Assembly (NCBI RefSeq): GCF_021155765.1
Contig: NC_060107.1
Span: 15,052,501-15,116,500 of the forward strand
Direction: 5' to 3'
DNA length: 64,000 nucleotides
From: Diprion similis
Lineage: Eukaryota; Arthropoda; Insecta; Hymenoptera; Diprionidae
Below the pieces are notes generated by a model, which was given only the letters and a program-made list of their open reading frames with translations, was not told where the DNA came from and searched no databases. This document shows positions 13,147 through 25,900 of the stretch, one piece after another (the stretch's first letter is position 1; every line of letters starts with the position of its first letter). A program made the position numbers and the translations under genes.

Positions 13147-16100
13147 TTAAGCTATTTCCAAATTGTTATAAGTCCAAGGTAAGTCTTGATTGAATTTACT
13201 TCGATGGGCCGCGTTTCTCGCTGCGTAAAGTCGCTAAAGTGGAAATATGGGAAAAACATATGTTAGTCATAAAGGATTCAAAACATGAGAATGGTACATA
13301 ATATTAGTATAAATAGACTCACAGGGTTGTCGATGTATGCTTCGCAACCGTAACACCATACGGACAAATCGCTAAAGCTCAGCGTCATTGGATGCTGCGT
13401 CTCCTCACCGTGAGTAACTGCATGCTGATTGATACTTCTTGCACAGTGTACCGTGTAACACTGTAGGCAGATCCAGTTCTCTGCAGTGCTATTGCACTCT
13501 TGGCAAGGAGCTCGAACGTCGATTCCACCCGCTGGCACTTCTTCAACAGTCGGTAAGTGAGGACAATCTCGTAGCGGGACGATCGCAAACATTTCACCAT
13601 CTACCAATGCCTGGAAATTCAAGTGCATTCAAAGGAGTGCGTTTTATTAAGTGCAAAGTTTCTAGTTTGGGGAAATCCTTCTGAGGAGATTCTAATCCTT
13701 CAGAAGTTTGTTAGATTTGATATTCAAATCCAATGAATTTTTGGAAATTCGGTTACGAATCGCAGCCATGAAGAATCTCCTACGCTGTTAGAGTCGGAGC
13801 AGTATTTTCAAAAGTTTCACAGCTCAAACTTTCCAAGTTCTTGGTCGTTTATGCATTATTTTCATAATACTGATCACACCTGGTGTTTCTTCAAGTTATT
13901 TTTTCGCCAAGTTTTCGTCAATAATTTGGTTTGTATGAACAAAATTTTGAATCCTTATATTTGAATATAAATATATATGGTAATTTAGAAACCTGCATGT
14001 TTTCCGAAAGATACTGCATCAGGCTACTCCCTCCTGCTGCGCCAGCAGCACCGCTTAAATCATTATTTCCTTCTGAGCTTCCACTCTGACCACCTTCGTC
14101 ATTTCGTCTATCAGATCCTCTCCCAGAAGATCCTTGATTTTGATTAGGATTGACGCAGGTTCTGCCGTAATTTGCTTCTGGGGAAATGATTAATTATCTG
14201 TTAATGAAAACAGCAAAATACAAAATATCGCTCATACTATCAAGGTATCGCTTTCAACTCTTGCAGTGGACTTAAAAATTACCGTCTTGCATGTCTGCCA
14301 AATTGCTTATGAACAGAAAGCAAATGAAAATCAAAAAACAAGATTATGAAGTTTTACAATGAAGGTGAAACTAGCGCCGAAAACCAATTTCAGTTCGGAT
14401 GAGACAAAATTGATCGAAAAATTCGGAAATAGACTAACCATTGATTTCGCCATGCTGTTTCGGGATTCCTGAATGAATGTCACGCCTTCCTGAAGCTTCA
14501 AGATCGGGAGAATCGCTTGCAAAATTTTTTATCTTTAAATTTTCAATCTCATTCTGCAACTTGTTTATTTCCTCATCCGTGACTGTGTTCAGGCTGAATT
14601 TATCGATTGGCAAAGAGATCTCCAATTTTTCGGATTCGATATCTTCAAACACGATCTTAGACTCAGATGTTTTTCTGGAAGCGCCGCGACGTTTCTCTGA
14701 TTTATTACGAGACGTGGCAGATTTCAGTTTCGGGAGGACATTTTCTTTCGGCAAAGATTTTTGGAACATTAAATTTGGCCAGTATTGCTTGTGCGTTCGT
14801 AACACGTTGTTGATCGAATTTACAGCGCTTGAAGATGGCGGTTGTTGGGAATCAATCATCGCCAATGGATCTCCAAGCAGAGCTTTCGTACACATTAAAG
14901 ATGCGTAGGAAATCGAACTGACGTTGTAGCCACCTTCGAGCGATAGAATGACTCGACCGTTTGCCAAAGAACTTAGCCAGTGAGTGAAATGGCCATAAGC
15001 TTCCGGTGAGACGTTGCATCCTGAAAAAGAGTAAGATGAAAGTAGAAAAATCCTATCATTCTTGGATATTTCGATCGGTCGCAACGATTTTATTTTGCTC
15101 CCATCCAGAGAACTTGTTTTACTTGGAAAAAAGAAAAAGGATTGCTCTCAGAATTCGAAGTATCCCCATTTGAATAGCACAGGGAAGTAGTTTATTTTTT
15201 TTAAATCTTTACCAGTCACCCGCATTTTATGATACAGACCTGATGTTGGGAGCATTTTGTACAGAATTGAATTGCGTACAAAACTATGGTTTCAATCTTT
15301 GTTATAAGCGGATAACTTGACCTCTTAAAGATACTTTGCTCTACAAACATTTTTATAAATAATTGAATTATCTACAGAAAGGCTTTCATGATCAAGTCTG
15401 TATCCAATGCGGCAGAGCGATAATAATTTAAAATAGAATGTAATTTTTTTGCGTTGTTATGAAAAAAGTCGGTTCAGATTTCGATAAATTAAACTTTTAA
15501 GACCACCTCCCAAAGGGTCTCCGATGCAGGCATCGAAACCGGCGGAAACCAGGATCAGCTCCGGATTGAATTGGTACGCAATCGGCATGACGACTTGTTG
15601 AAAGCTCGCTATGTACTCTGGGTCTCCCATTCCTTTTTTGTTCCAAGGTATGTTCACATTATATCCTTCTCCCGGACCAGTTCCAGTCACTGTGTAATTC
15701 GCCCGCTTCGAATTCGGGAAGAAACCGGCGTTGTCGTAACGATGAATAGATATATACAGGATCTGAGGATCTGCTTCCAAAATACTCTGCGTTCCATTGC
15801 CGTGGTGAACGTCCCAATCGACTATCAACACCCTGTGACAGCCAGTAAAATGTCTTTTATGTCAGCCGTTCAACTGCCAGATCCAGATTGACTTGCAAAA
15901 AAGTTATATGTAGTAGCTACTGAGAATTTCTTGGGTTTAAACATTTTTAACAATCGGTTTTCTACATCTCTGCAGCTAAGTAAATAAACTTTTGATAAAA
16001 CTCGTGGTAATAAAATCTTTTTTACAATGCCTAATCTGTGAAAAATTGTTTTCCATCTTCGAATTGACCCTGAATATGAATTTATGACGTTTCTCAGTTC

Positions 16101-19100
16101 TTGTGGTAAAAATTTGACAAATTTTGACAACTTCTATACATTCTGTACAAATATCTCGATTTCTATATAGAAGTTTAATATCGAAAGATTGATGCAAAAA
16201 CCCTGATATTTCTTGAAATCATCCCAGTTTTAGATAACGCAGTATTGTAAAAAAAAAACACGCAAATATATCAGAACCCGAAATTTTCATATTTTTCACA
16301 ACAGGAAAAAAAGTTCTAAAAGAATCGAATAGGAAAGAACTTTGAGAACTTTTGGTCATGAACGTTTTCGAAAGCAGAATAGCAGTTTTTCAAACATTCA
16401 GCCAATTTGCTAAACTGCCAGTTGGAGAGCAAATTCAATTCGTCAAGTTTGCGGTTCAGTTCAAATTACTCTACCTCTTCAAGTTATAATTTTTAACAGC
16501 ATATCTTGCAGCGACAGCTGCGTTGTTAAATATACAGAATCCACAGGCCATATCTCGTTCCGCGTGATGCCCCGGCGGCCTGACAATTGCCAAGCCTGAC
16601 TGGCTCTTCCCAGTCAAAACGCTATCCACAACTTGAAGCAAACATCCGGTAGAAACACAGGCGCTCTTCCATGTCTCGGTGTGAAGGTAGACCGACTTTA
16701 AATCAGACGCCTGCTTATTTAGATCTCTCAGCTTTGTTGATGCGGTTTTCTTCATCGTCTCAATATACGTCTTCGAATGGGCTAGCGACAGCTCTTCCTC
16801 CGTTGCCAGTCTTCCCTTGAGCACAGAATAATTCAACAGTCTTGTTTTCGACAATTTTATTACTCAGCGAATCTTTGATGTGCCGTTACAAAAAATTGTC
16901 TAAAAATGTTCATTGCTACAATGAAATAATGTTATTACGTACTTGGAGCAAATGGCATCGTTTGAGAAATCCATATTCTTCATGTTTGGCAAAAATTCCT
17001 GATATTCTCTCGGGCTTTTCTGGGTGGGTATTATCCACAATATTTGTATGACAGAGCATTCTGTCGTCATACACGATGCAGACTTTGTTTGGCGCTTTGT
17101 TCAAATTTGTAACTGTAAAGATAAATTAAAACTAAGAAGTCTCAAAGTCAGTTATTATTAATAATGTTTTCACTAATGACTTTACCAACTCACATTCGAT
17201 CAATAAATTTAACTTCGTGTCGAACTCTGCAGCTAATTCTGCACTCGGAACTGGATAACAGTTTCGAGTCTCGTAAGTCTCTGGTTTAGGCTCTGGACTT
17301 CTGTAAATTTCATATTATTATTTATTTCGATGTAGTATTGTGAATAATTCATGATTATTTAACAATGTAGAGCATCCAACTTACTTGAAAACAATGTTGG
17401 GCAGGTGTCTGTTGTTCTTTTCCTCGATACTATTTGCTGGAACATGTAAGCTGTACGTGTCTTGATATTGGTAACAACTCCAATAAGTTTTGTGGGCATA
17501 TATGACATTCAGAATAGTTTCCTGTATGCTGAAAATCATGGATCGATTAGATTTGAGCGAAACTATTGCAGCCACGTGTGACAAAGAATGGTTCTGTTCT
17601 TACTTATTATCATGAAAAATCATCAGTACCTGTGAGATGGTTTTTCTAGCGGATGCAACATTGGGCAAGGATCTCCGAGTAATGCTCTTAAAGTTAACGC
17701 AGCTCCTTCTGCTAGAGATTTTAGGCAATAGCCACCCTGAAAAAAATATTACTAGATCATTTACAGAGCAAGTCAGAAGGTCTATAATACTGGTTATATA
17801 GTACAAATGTCTACCTCCAACACAACCGCAACTTTACCACCAGCTAAACCCATCAACGGATGCAAAAGATGAGCGTAACAAGCTGGCGTCACGTTCATCT
17901 CACCCTGTAAAATTTTGAAACTATTTTGTACTCGATTAAAGAAGAAATGCGGTGAGTCTAGATGCAATTTGGACACTTAATTCCAGCAAAATAAACTTGC
18001 GAAGTTTGATTTTCAAAATTTACTCTTATACTGAAAATCTAAGTCTGCCGGCAGAAACTGATTAGGTGCTTTTAAAGCAAAATTGTTGAATACAGACAGT
18101 AAGCATATAAAAAATACCTTCTCATCGCCAATTGCTGAATCGAATCCGGCAGACACAATGACAATGTCAGGACAAAACTAGGTCCATAAAACAGTAAAAT
18201 GAGCACGAATTAGTTGCAGTTTAGAATTGTTTATTACCTCAGGGCAGCCGAGCGCTGCGTCGTAACCAGCTGAGACAATAACAAGGTCCGGTTGAAACTA
18301 GAATTATTTTGTTCAAGGGTATACTTGGTTTAATAAGAATATACTGAGTTTAAGCTTACTGAATTAATTGGTGAGGATATATTCGTTTTGAGTTCAAATT
18401 CTAACTCTCTGATTCACCTCATAAGCCATTGGAAGAAGGAGCTGTTGAAATATGGCGATATAGTCAGCATTTGTCATTCCGGTTTTGTTCAAGGGAACGT
18501 TGAAATTGTAACCTGTCCCTTTTTTCTCTCCGACATAGTCGTAATTAGATTCCCTAAGATTCGGCCAAAACTCGGCATGTTCATATCGATGGATGGAAAA
18601 GTAAACGACTCTGGAACAAAATGTCACATGTGTTAGAAAAAATTTCAAACTTGATAAGCCATTGTAGAGGAAAATCTAACGAATCTAGTAGATTTGTTGT
18701 CATTTGAAGGATCAATATTTCTGCTCTTTGTTTATAATTTTAGGAGCTTCTGTGAATCTTTTAAGAATCATCAATCAATAAAAAACTAAAACATTATCGA
18801 ATCAAAATTTCAGAAAATAGCAAAAACCGTTTAAACAATCTCCAGTAATATTGTCATCTCCAGAATGGAAAGAAATAGATTTGTGTAAGTACACGGCGGC
18901 AAATGTTGGAGAACAATTACATTTGAATCTTATAACTGCGTCACGATATAACATTTCTTAAAGGTTTATCATACAATTTGTGAGGATCTGGTCAGTGAAT
19001 AACATGAAGTCGAAAACATTAGTATTAACAAGAACAGCACACTTCAACCATCTGAAACGTTCAAATTTTAAATCCTTTTCTTAAATTCTTCATATCTTAG

Positions 19101-20258
19101 CTTGTGTTATACGAATTTGTTCAAATCCACTTCTGTCAGATATTACGGATGTTGTTTCATTCGTATTCACCAGCATTGGTGCAAATAACTAATATAATAG
19201 ATTCATATTAAAGATAATCTACCATGAAATCGCTTACCTCGGATCATTGTAAAACATTTGTTGAGTCGCTTGTCCGTGGTGAACGTCCCAGTCAACAATT
19301 AATATTCTGCTTGCCAAATTATCATCAAGCATTTTCTGTGCAGCAATAGCCACGTTGTTGAAGTAACAGTAGCCACAATATTCGGCCTTCATTGCGTGAT
19401 GACCTGGGGGTCTAGCAGCCGGAAATTGTGTATCAGAAATAAAGTGAATAGTGAACAAAAGAAATACTAGGAAAATTAATAATCACCTGATTATAGCCAT
19501 CCCGTTTTGTACTTTTTTTCTACATATACTTTCCAGCAAATTTATCGTCGAGCCAACAGCCAGCAGCGATAATCTATAAGTTGACTGAAGAAAAGAGAGT
19601 CGTTATCAATGCAGTATACTAAAAAGAATCGTTGAAAATCTAAATTTAATCAGTAGATTTTGTAAATCCGAAAATTTGCTATTGAATTATTGAATAACAA
19701 TCTAAATTACATATTTTCTGTTATTTCTGTATTTAACTCACAGGATGGATGTAAATAGAGTCATATTTTGAAGCCAATGATTCAAGAGTCTCCTCATCTT
19801 TGCACTGCGCAGTTTTTTTCAGCATATCAATATGCTGCTGTGTGTGTTTGAGTAATATTTCTTCGTGAGTGGCGTCGCGCACTTCTATAGCCCTGCAGCG
19901 ACTGATCAAACCCAAGTCTTTGCATCTTTCCATAATCCTTGTGAACCTCTCAGGGCATTCCGGATATGTCGAATCCCAAAGACACCGGTGTTCTTCCATC
20001 GACCAATCCCAAACAAGACCCGTTTCGCCACGCGTAATTGTCTGGGCATCCATGGCTTTCTGGTAAATGTCTCTGAGGATAGTGTTTCCAGATTTTTTCG
20101 AATGGACGAGCTTTCGCTCTGCTGCAACTTGCTTCGCTGCCACCAACGCCGCCGAAGGCCTGGCCTTGAGTAATGAAAATATAAGGATAACATTTTCGAT
20201 TTGCAAATTATCATTGAATTGATTATATTGTCACCTGTTCTTTATCACTCTCAGACAT
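13147..20258 (-). CDS. HDAC6: HDAC6, two-domain class IIb deacetylase with ubiquitin-binding zinc finger
   Basis: Exons on the minus strand: 20235-20258 (one possible first exon), 19742-20164, 19487-19584, 19238-19411, 18418-18610, one of 18238-18297 or 18118-18177, 17815-17904, 17630-17736, 17385-17528, 17194-17300, 16943-17112, 16475-16815, 15507-15832, 14439-15020, 13993-14177, 13323-13610, 13147-13233. All phases agree, giving 1132 residues. HDAC6 deacetylates tubulin and other cytoplasmic proteins and binds ubiquitin. Catalytic domain 1 (about residues 60-390) has [16 protein letters not shown] and GGY; domain 2 (about 490-830) has [32 protein letters not shown] and EGGYN. An acidic and Gly/Ser-rich linker leads to the C-terminal ZnF-UBP (about 1020-1132; [20 protein letters not shown]). 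Two tandem 60-base exons encode alternative metal-binding segments of domain 1. The gene is head-to-head with MIPEP. Confidence 0.95.
18118..18177 (-). other. HDAC6: HDAC6 alternative exon b (domain 1 zinc-ligand segment)
   Basis: This exon of exactly 20 codons, phase 0 at both ends, is bounded by CTAG on its upstream side and GTATTT downstream. It encodes [20 protein letters not shown], which holds the zinc-ligand Asp of the GFD motif. Its end (GFDSAIGD) resembles the common class II form GFDAxxGD. It lies 60 bases from exon a and can replace it without shifting the frame. Confidence 0.85.
18238..18297 (-). other. HDAC6: HDAC6 alternative exon a (domain 1 zinc-ligand segment)
   Basis: This is the second 20-codon, phase 0-0 exon, encoding [20 protein letters not shown], the wording usual for HDAC6 domain 1. 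Twelve of 20 residues equal exon b, including the Asp ligand. The acceptor is TAG and the donor GTAATA. Using both exons would insert 20 extra residues into the active-site loop, so one exon per transcript is expected. Confidence 0.85.
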
Positions 20259-20828
20259 TTTCTCAATTTATTAGTAAACTTCTTCAGAATATGGAGAATT
20301 ATTAAATATTTAAAATGGACTTTGACTGCAAGTGCAGTGGAACTGATGCAACCATTATCATTACACTTGCTTTTCAAACTACGTCGACACAGATAGATAA
20401 AGAGATATACTGTACGACATTTCCAAGATGAGCAAAGTTATTTGAATACTTTTGAGATAAGATTTTTCATTAAATCATTTATTTGCACATTTTTCATAAA
20501 TACGAGAAGCCATGAAATCTCTTACTAGAAAAAATGTACACAGCCTTATATAAAAAATACAGAAAAAAAAAATACAAAATAATCTCTGGATAATGAGATT
20601 ATAGTTTGCATCTATCAACTGCAGTGCATTCAGATATATTTAATAAACAAATAAAGAGTCTAGGTCGAATGTCGAGATATTGCTAATGATAACGTTAACG
20701 CTTTGTCTACACTTGAGATAATTTTACATTTCAACTTCTGTGTGTGACAATTTCACCAGTAAATAAAAAGGTACGCAACAGGTTTCTTCATTCAAGTGTT
20801 ACACGTAGAACCATAATATTATACTCAC

Positions 20829-20882
20829 GCTCAACGATTTGGCTGATTTTTTACCGCCAGTATTTTTCACTGTAGTGGTCAT
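20829..20882 (-). other. HDAC6: Possible alternative 5' coding exon of HDAC6
   Basis: An ATG at 20882 opens 18 codons (MTTTVKNTGGKKSAKSLS) ending in phase 0 at a good donor (GTGAGT). It can join directly to the exon at 20164. It competes with the short first exon 20235-20258 (MSESDKEQ, donor GTGACA). The basic, Lys-rich composition fits an HDAC6 N-terminus. The frame is open further upstream, with a plausible acceptor at about 20931 that would extend it as VIEGTRKSNRK..., so the true start may lie in another exon. Confidence 0.5.
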
Positions 20883-22943
20883 GTTGCTTTGTGCAACTTT
20901 TCTGTTACTTTTTCTGGTCCCTTCTATCACCTGGATCAGATGTATTTCACTCTCTGCCAATTGTCTAGCGGCAGTAAACAGATTGTTCCCACCTGCATTT
21001 GCGTCTGTCTGAACGGATGAGTACAAAACGCATGATTGGAAAATAATTAAATCAAGTGATGAGGTTGAATGAAGGGTTTCAGAATTATGATAATTTACAG
21101 GAATACCAAATCTGGACGCTAGGTGTATACAAACGTAGGTAATTAGTGGGTGGGGGAGAAAAATTAACTGAATCAATAATCTTCTTTCATTGAATGTCGA
21201 TATCCATGTACGGTAAAGCGTATGAGGATTCCTTTTATGGTTATGTGAGTGGGATGAGGGAATAAATGAATAAATACGAACTTGTCTCACCATCGGTACG
21301 TTCGTTGAGTGAATAGTATAACCTCGAAACTTTCACAATCTTCTGATTTGATTGTCCTGAATTTACAGATTCGTCATGTGATATTGTCGATCATTTTTGA
21401 GACGAATCGGAGAACATTTTCGTCACATATATCGATGAATTTTATTCAGGATTAATTATTAATCGTTGATGAATGGGAAGAACTATTATAGGTATACATC
21501 CTTAACATAACCCTCCCCCCCTAATATGAATGAACTTCTCAATTGAGTACGAGATTGCTCATCGCTTAAATCGCCACTTTCTTGCACGCAAATTAAGGCT
21601 ACGCCCGTGGATTACTTCATTCTGTTTTTTCCGGAAAATCCTACAGTCTGATTACTTCTACCGTCATATCCGTCGTCCGTTATTTCAGATTGATTCTATT
21701 ATGATTTGTCGTTACAGTTACATTGAACAGTGATAGCAGGATACCCTACGAAAGGATTTTTGAGCAATCAATAGAGAAAATGAAAAACTATAATTCATGC
21801 CATACGATGTAACTGAAAATGAGAACCAACTGTGCTACGATTTTTTTATTTTTATGGTTTTTTCAATATATCTTGTCGGTCCAAAGCTCATTTTGAAGGT
21901 TTTTGAGTTCTATACAACTCGTCTCATTGGAGTATAAATATCGCTTCATAGTTTGCATCCTAGAAGTGAGAAACTGAAAAAAACAGTTTTTCAGTTCTGA
22001 CTGTTCTGAGACCTTGTTTAAACAAAAACAACAAAAAACCGAGATTGGCAAACGCACATGCAAGTTTTTATCACGGTCTTTTTTTCTACAGAATACTAGC
22101 TGACGGTCAAATGGTCTAACGCGCATGCATTAAAATTCTAAAGCAAAAGCAATAATTTGGTCAGGTTGACCAACCGTCAAAATTTTGACAGCTGTTGGTG
22201 ACAGTTGTTGAAGATCGAATATTTTTATTCCTACTTCGTGTTTTATTCATAAAGTTAACTATTCACCGGGACGTGACTAAGGTTAAGCACAATCTGCCAC
22301 CGACAGGTGCCAAAATTCTTGAGGTTACGTATATTGCGATGACCTGTCATTTGAACTTAAGACGGTTGGTCAACCTGACAAAACTATTGCTTTTGCTTTA
22401 GAATTCAAGCGCATGCGCGTTAGACCATTCGACCATCAGCTAATTACATATCGAAATCTGTGCAACTAGTGTTACCATATCCTCGGTACATACATTGTGA
22501 TCTAAAGTTTCTTCTTACCGACGGAGACCTGTAAGCAGCGTCCATCTATTGAATAGAGTATTCTTACTCACAGGGCTCACAGGTATTACATACATGCAGT
22601 GAGATCGAGTCTCTACACAGAACAACCCGGTACTCACTGATAACCCTTTTAACCTGTAAGAAATGTGAACTGCACTACAACGAAAGTTCCTAAATGTTAC
22701 TCAACTAATTGATAAATATTATATCCAAGTCTCGAATATGTAATAGTAAATACATAATTAAATATTTACATGCTTCACGATTAGAAATGTAAATAGCAGG
22801 TGAGCTATTTCATTCATTTATCTATTTATTTGTTTATTAATTCCATTATTCGCTTACTTTTCATCACTGTTCTCTAATCACTGCCTTCAGTTACTGCTTC
22901 TTATTTTTACTGTTCTTATTATTCGCAGACATAAGTTGAGAAA
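20883..22943. promoter_or_regulatory. Upstream region between HDAC6 and MIPEP
   Basis: These two kilobases separate the divergent genes. They probably contain the promoters of both and untranslated first exons of HDAC6. A mobile element with long terminal inverted repeats sits at 22096-22442. No other gene was recognised. Confidence 0.5.
22096..22442. mobile_element. MITE-like element with about 90-base terminal inverted repeats
   Basis: The left end reads TAGCTGACGGTCAAATGGTC and continues TAACGCGCATGC. The right end is its reverse complement with few changes (GCATGCGCGTTAGACCATTC then GACCATCAGCTA). Inner parts also match (AAGCAAAAGCAATA / TATTGCTTTTGCTT and GGTCAGGTTGACCAACCGTC / GACGGTTGGTCAACCTGAC). 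TA flanks both ends, which fits a Tc1/mariner-type MITE. It has no coding capacity. Confidence 0.85.
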
Positions 22944-25900
22944 ATGCTGTCGTTGATTCGAAACAATGTTGTTACTGGATTGGGAAGAACATATCGAGAT
23001 GTTAGCACATGGTCCTCGTTGGCGACAGCATTCAACACAAAATCGGTTGATGTGATTGGTTCTTTAGTGTCGCGAAAAGAAACGGTAGGTTCTGCATTAC
23101 AGAACTTTCTTTACCATTTCCATAGTGTGTTATATTTATTTCATAACGTTTAGGGTCTTTTTGGGATTCCCGAACTCGACGATGCCGAAGGGTTCGATCT
23201 ACTCAAAAGAAAAGCAATGGCTCGAACGGACGAACTAATTGAAGAAGCTACGAGCCAAACAAGAAGTCGAAAAATCGTTGAAATTTTCGACGAACTTTCT
23301 GACTCACTCTGCAAGGTCGCAGACTTGGCAGAATTTGTCAGAATCGCTCATCCCGATAGAAAATTTTCGGATGCAGCTGAAGATGCTTGTATCGCGATAA
23401 GTGGCGTCGTCGAAAAGTAAACGTCATCGATTTGTGTGTTCAGAGTAATGAATTTCCAGAACTAATATACGATGGAATAGTTACACCCTGTTTTACTCAC
23501 TCCCAACTTTACCTTTTTGTAGATTGAACACCCATAAGGAATTGTACAACTCGTTGCTACATGTGGTAAAAAATGGAGACGTCGTGAAAACTACAGAAGT
23601 AGACGACCATGTTGCCAAACTGTTTGCCTTTGATTTCGAGCAATGCGGTATACACCTAATCGAAGAACAACGGCAAAAAGTTGTACATTTGAATGATCGA
23701 ATTCTGCAAGTAAATTGATGTTGATTATACAATGAATTATCAATTCTTGGGGTTGAGGAATCAGTAATGCGATTGTTCTTTCTCTACAGACTGGTCAGCG
23801 TTTTATGGCGGGCACAGTACACCCTAGAGCAGTAAAAAAGGATGTTCTTCCACCTGAAATAAGGCAATAGTAAGTTATATGGATTTGATGACACATGATG
23901 TCCCTGGAGAAAATTATTTTCAGAAACTTAGAAATTTCTACAAATTTACGCCTAATGTGAATTTCTAACAATGTTTCTAAAAAATCTCTGGCCAATTCTG
24001 ATAATTTTTAAGAATTTTGTATAAGTACTTAAATTTCTACACCAAAAATTAATCTCTGCAGATTTATGAAAAATCCTTCATATTTTTTGTGAATTACTGC
24101 AGTTTTTATAATTGCAGTTCTATTGAAACCGTTCCGTTTTCGATATATCCACATTTCTTCAGCTTCAATCGAGAAAAATTAATTCAAATATTTTTCCTCA
24201 TATTTCAAATATCTTTTAAAAATTTATCCCAATTTTCTTCAATGTGGTATCATCAGAAAATATGCAGTAATACTAGATCTCGAATATTTTCAGAATCGCC
24301 GTACACAATAAAGTTCTCAAAACATGATTTTCCTTACAAATTGTTCCGAATTTCACCTCAAATTTGACTTGATCAGAAATAGTTAAAGGGACGAAAATTG
24401 AAACTTCTTTAGATTGCCAACAGAAATTGCATTTTCCAAAGAATGTGCGTTCTTTCAGAAGCTGTCTAGAATTTCTTGAAATCGGTGAGATATTATCAGA
24501 CTGATTTCAACTTTTAGGAAAATAATGATACAATTTCTCTTGGAACGGTTAACTACATGTTAAATTTCTGAGAAATTTCTAAGCCCTCTTTTCACCAGGG
24601 ATGAATTGTAAGAGACGAATCGTTATCATTTAGCTTCACTGCTGAAGGCGGTCAAATATTGGTCCAAGGACTTTACACAGATTCGTCCAATGCCACTGCC
24701 AGAGAAGCTGCATACAAGATATTCCTATACCCAGATTCTCAACAGGAACATCTCCTCAGGGACTTGTTAAACGATCGACATGATCTGGCTGAAATATGTG
24801 GATTTCCTTCCTATGCTCATAGGTCAGTTTTCTCAATTAAAATTTGTCGAAATACAGGATTGCAAATGATGAGAGTTTCGTTATTGTACTTTTATTGCCT
24901 TTTAGAGCCGTCCGGGGTAGCACAGTTGAGAAGCCCGAAGTAGTTTATGAATTTTTAAACATTCTGAGCGACCAGCTCAAGCACAGAGCGCACAATGATT
25001 TTCAAATAATGCAGCAAATGAAAAATGCTGAGTCTGGAACAAATCAGGTCAGCTAGAGATACAAACTAATGCTTCGAGAATTTAATAAAATTTTCCCAAT
25101 AAATATTCTCTAAACTTAACTTGTTTGTTTTCAAAAAAGTTCATGATCTGATGTATTTATCGTAGTTGATTTTAGATATTGTACAAATTCTTTTTCACAT
25201 CAATTTTAATCGCATATTAACTAATAATAATTAGTAATTAATAAATACAGAGAAAAACTCTAAAGTAAAAACTATATCTTCTAATTTTTTCCCATTTCGT
25301 TACTTATTTAGGATTTAATGGCATGGGACACAGCATATTTTATAGCAAAGGCAAAAAAGGCATGGCTAAACACATCTAGTGCAGAATTTGCACCTTACTT
25401 CTCACTTGGAACGTGTATGGAGGGTCTGAATACGTTAACGCAAGCTTTGTACGGTGTTAAATTGGAGCCAGAGCCAATCATTAAAGGTGAAGTCTGGGCC
25501 AGCGACGTCCGCAAGTTGGCTGTGGTAGACGATGTCCAAGGGACGTTAGGATATATTTATTGTGACTTTTATGAAAGAGCGGGGAAACCCAATCAGGATT
25601 GTCACTTCACCATCAGAGGCGGAAAGCAGTTACCTGATGGCAGCTACCAGGTGATGCAGACAACATTTTGTTAATTCCAACTTATGTTTTGTTCACTTGA
25701 ATTACTGGGAAAAAATTTGAAAAAAAAAAAACAAAACGTTAAAATAGCTGTAATTTGTGCCATTGACAGTGAACATGAGTGGAACAACATCGTTACTCTG
25801 TAATGGGAATGAATCTGCAGAAATTCCAATAACACACATCGAAATGTAATCAATTTGCAAGAAAAAAAAAAAAAAAAAAAATACAATCCGAACCGTCAAA

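Noticed and set aside
14477-14908. 143-residue plus-strand frame inside HDAC6
   Set aside because: Shadow of the large minus-strand HDAC6 exon 14439-15020.
23523-23732. Minus-strand frame opposite MIPEP exon 3
   Set aside because: Antisense shadow of a confirmed exon.
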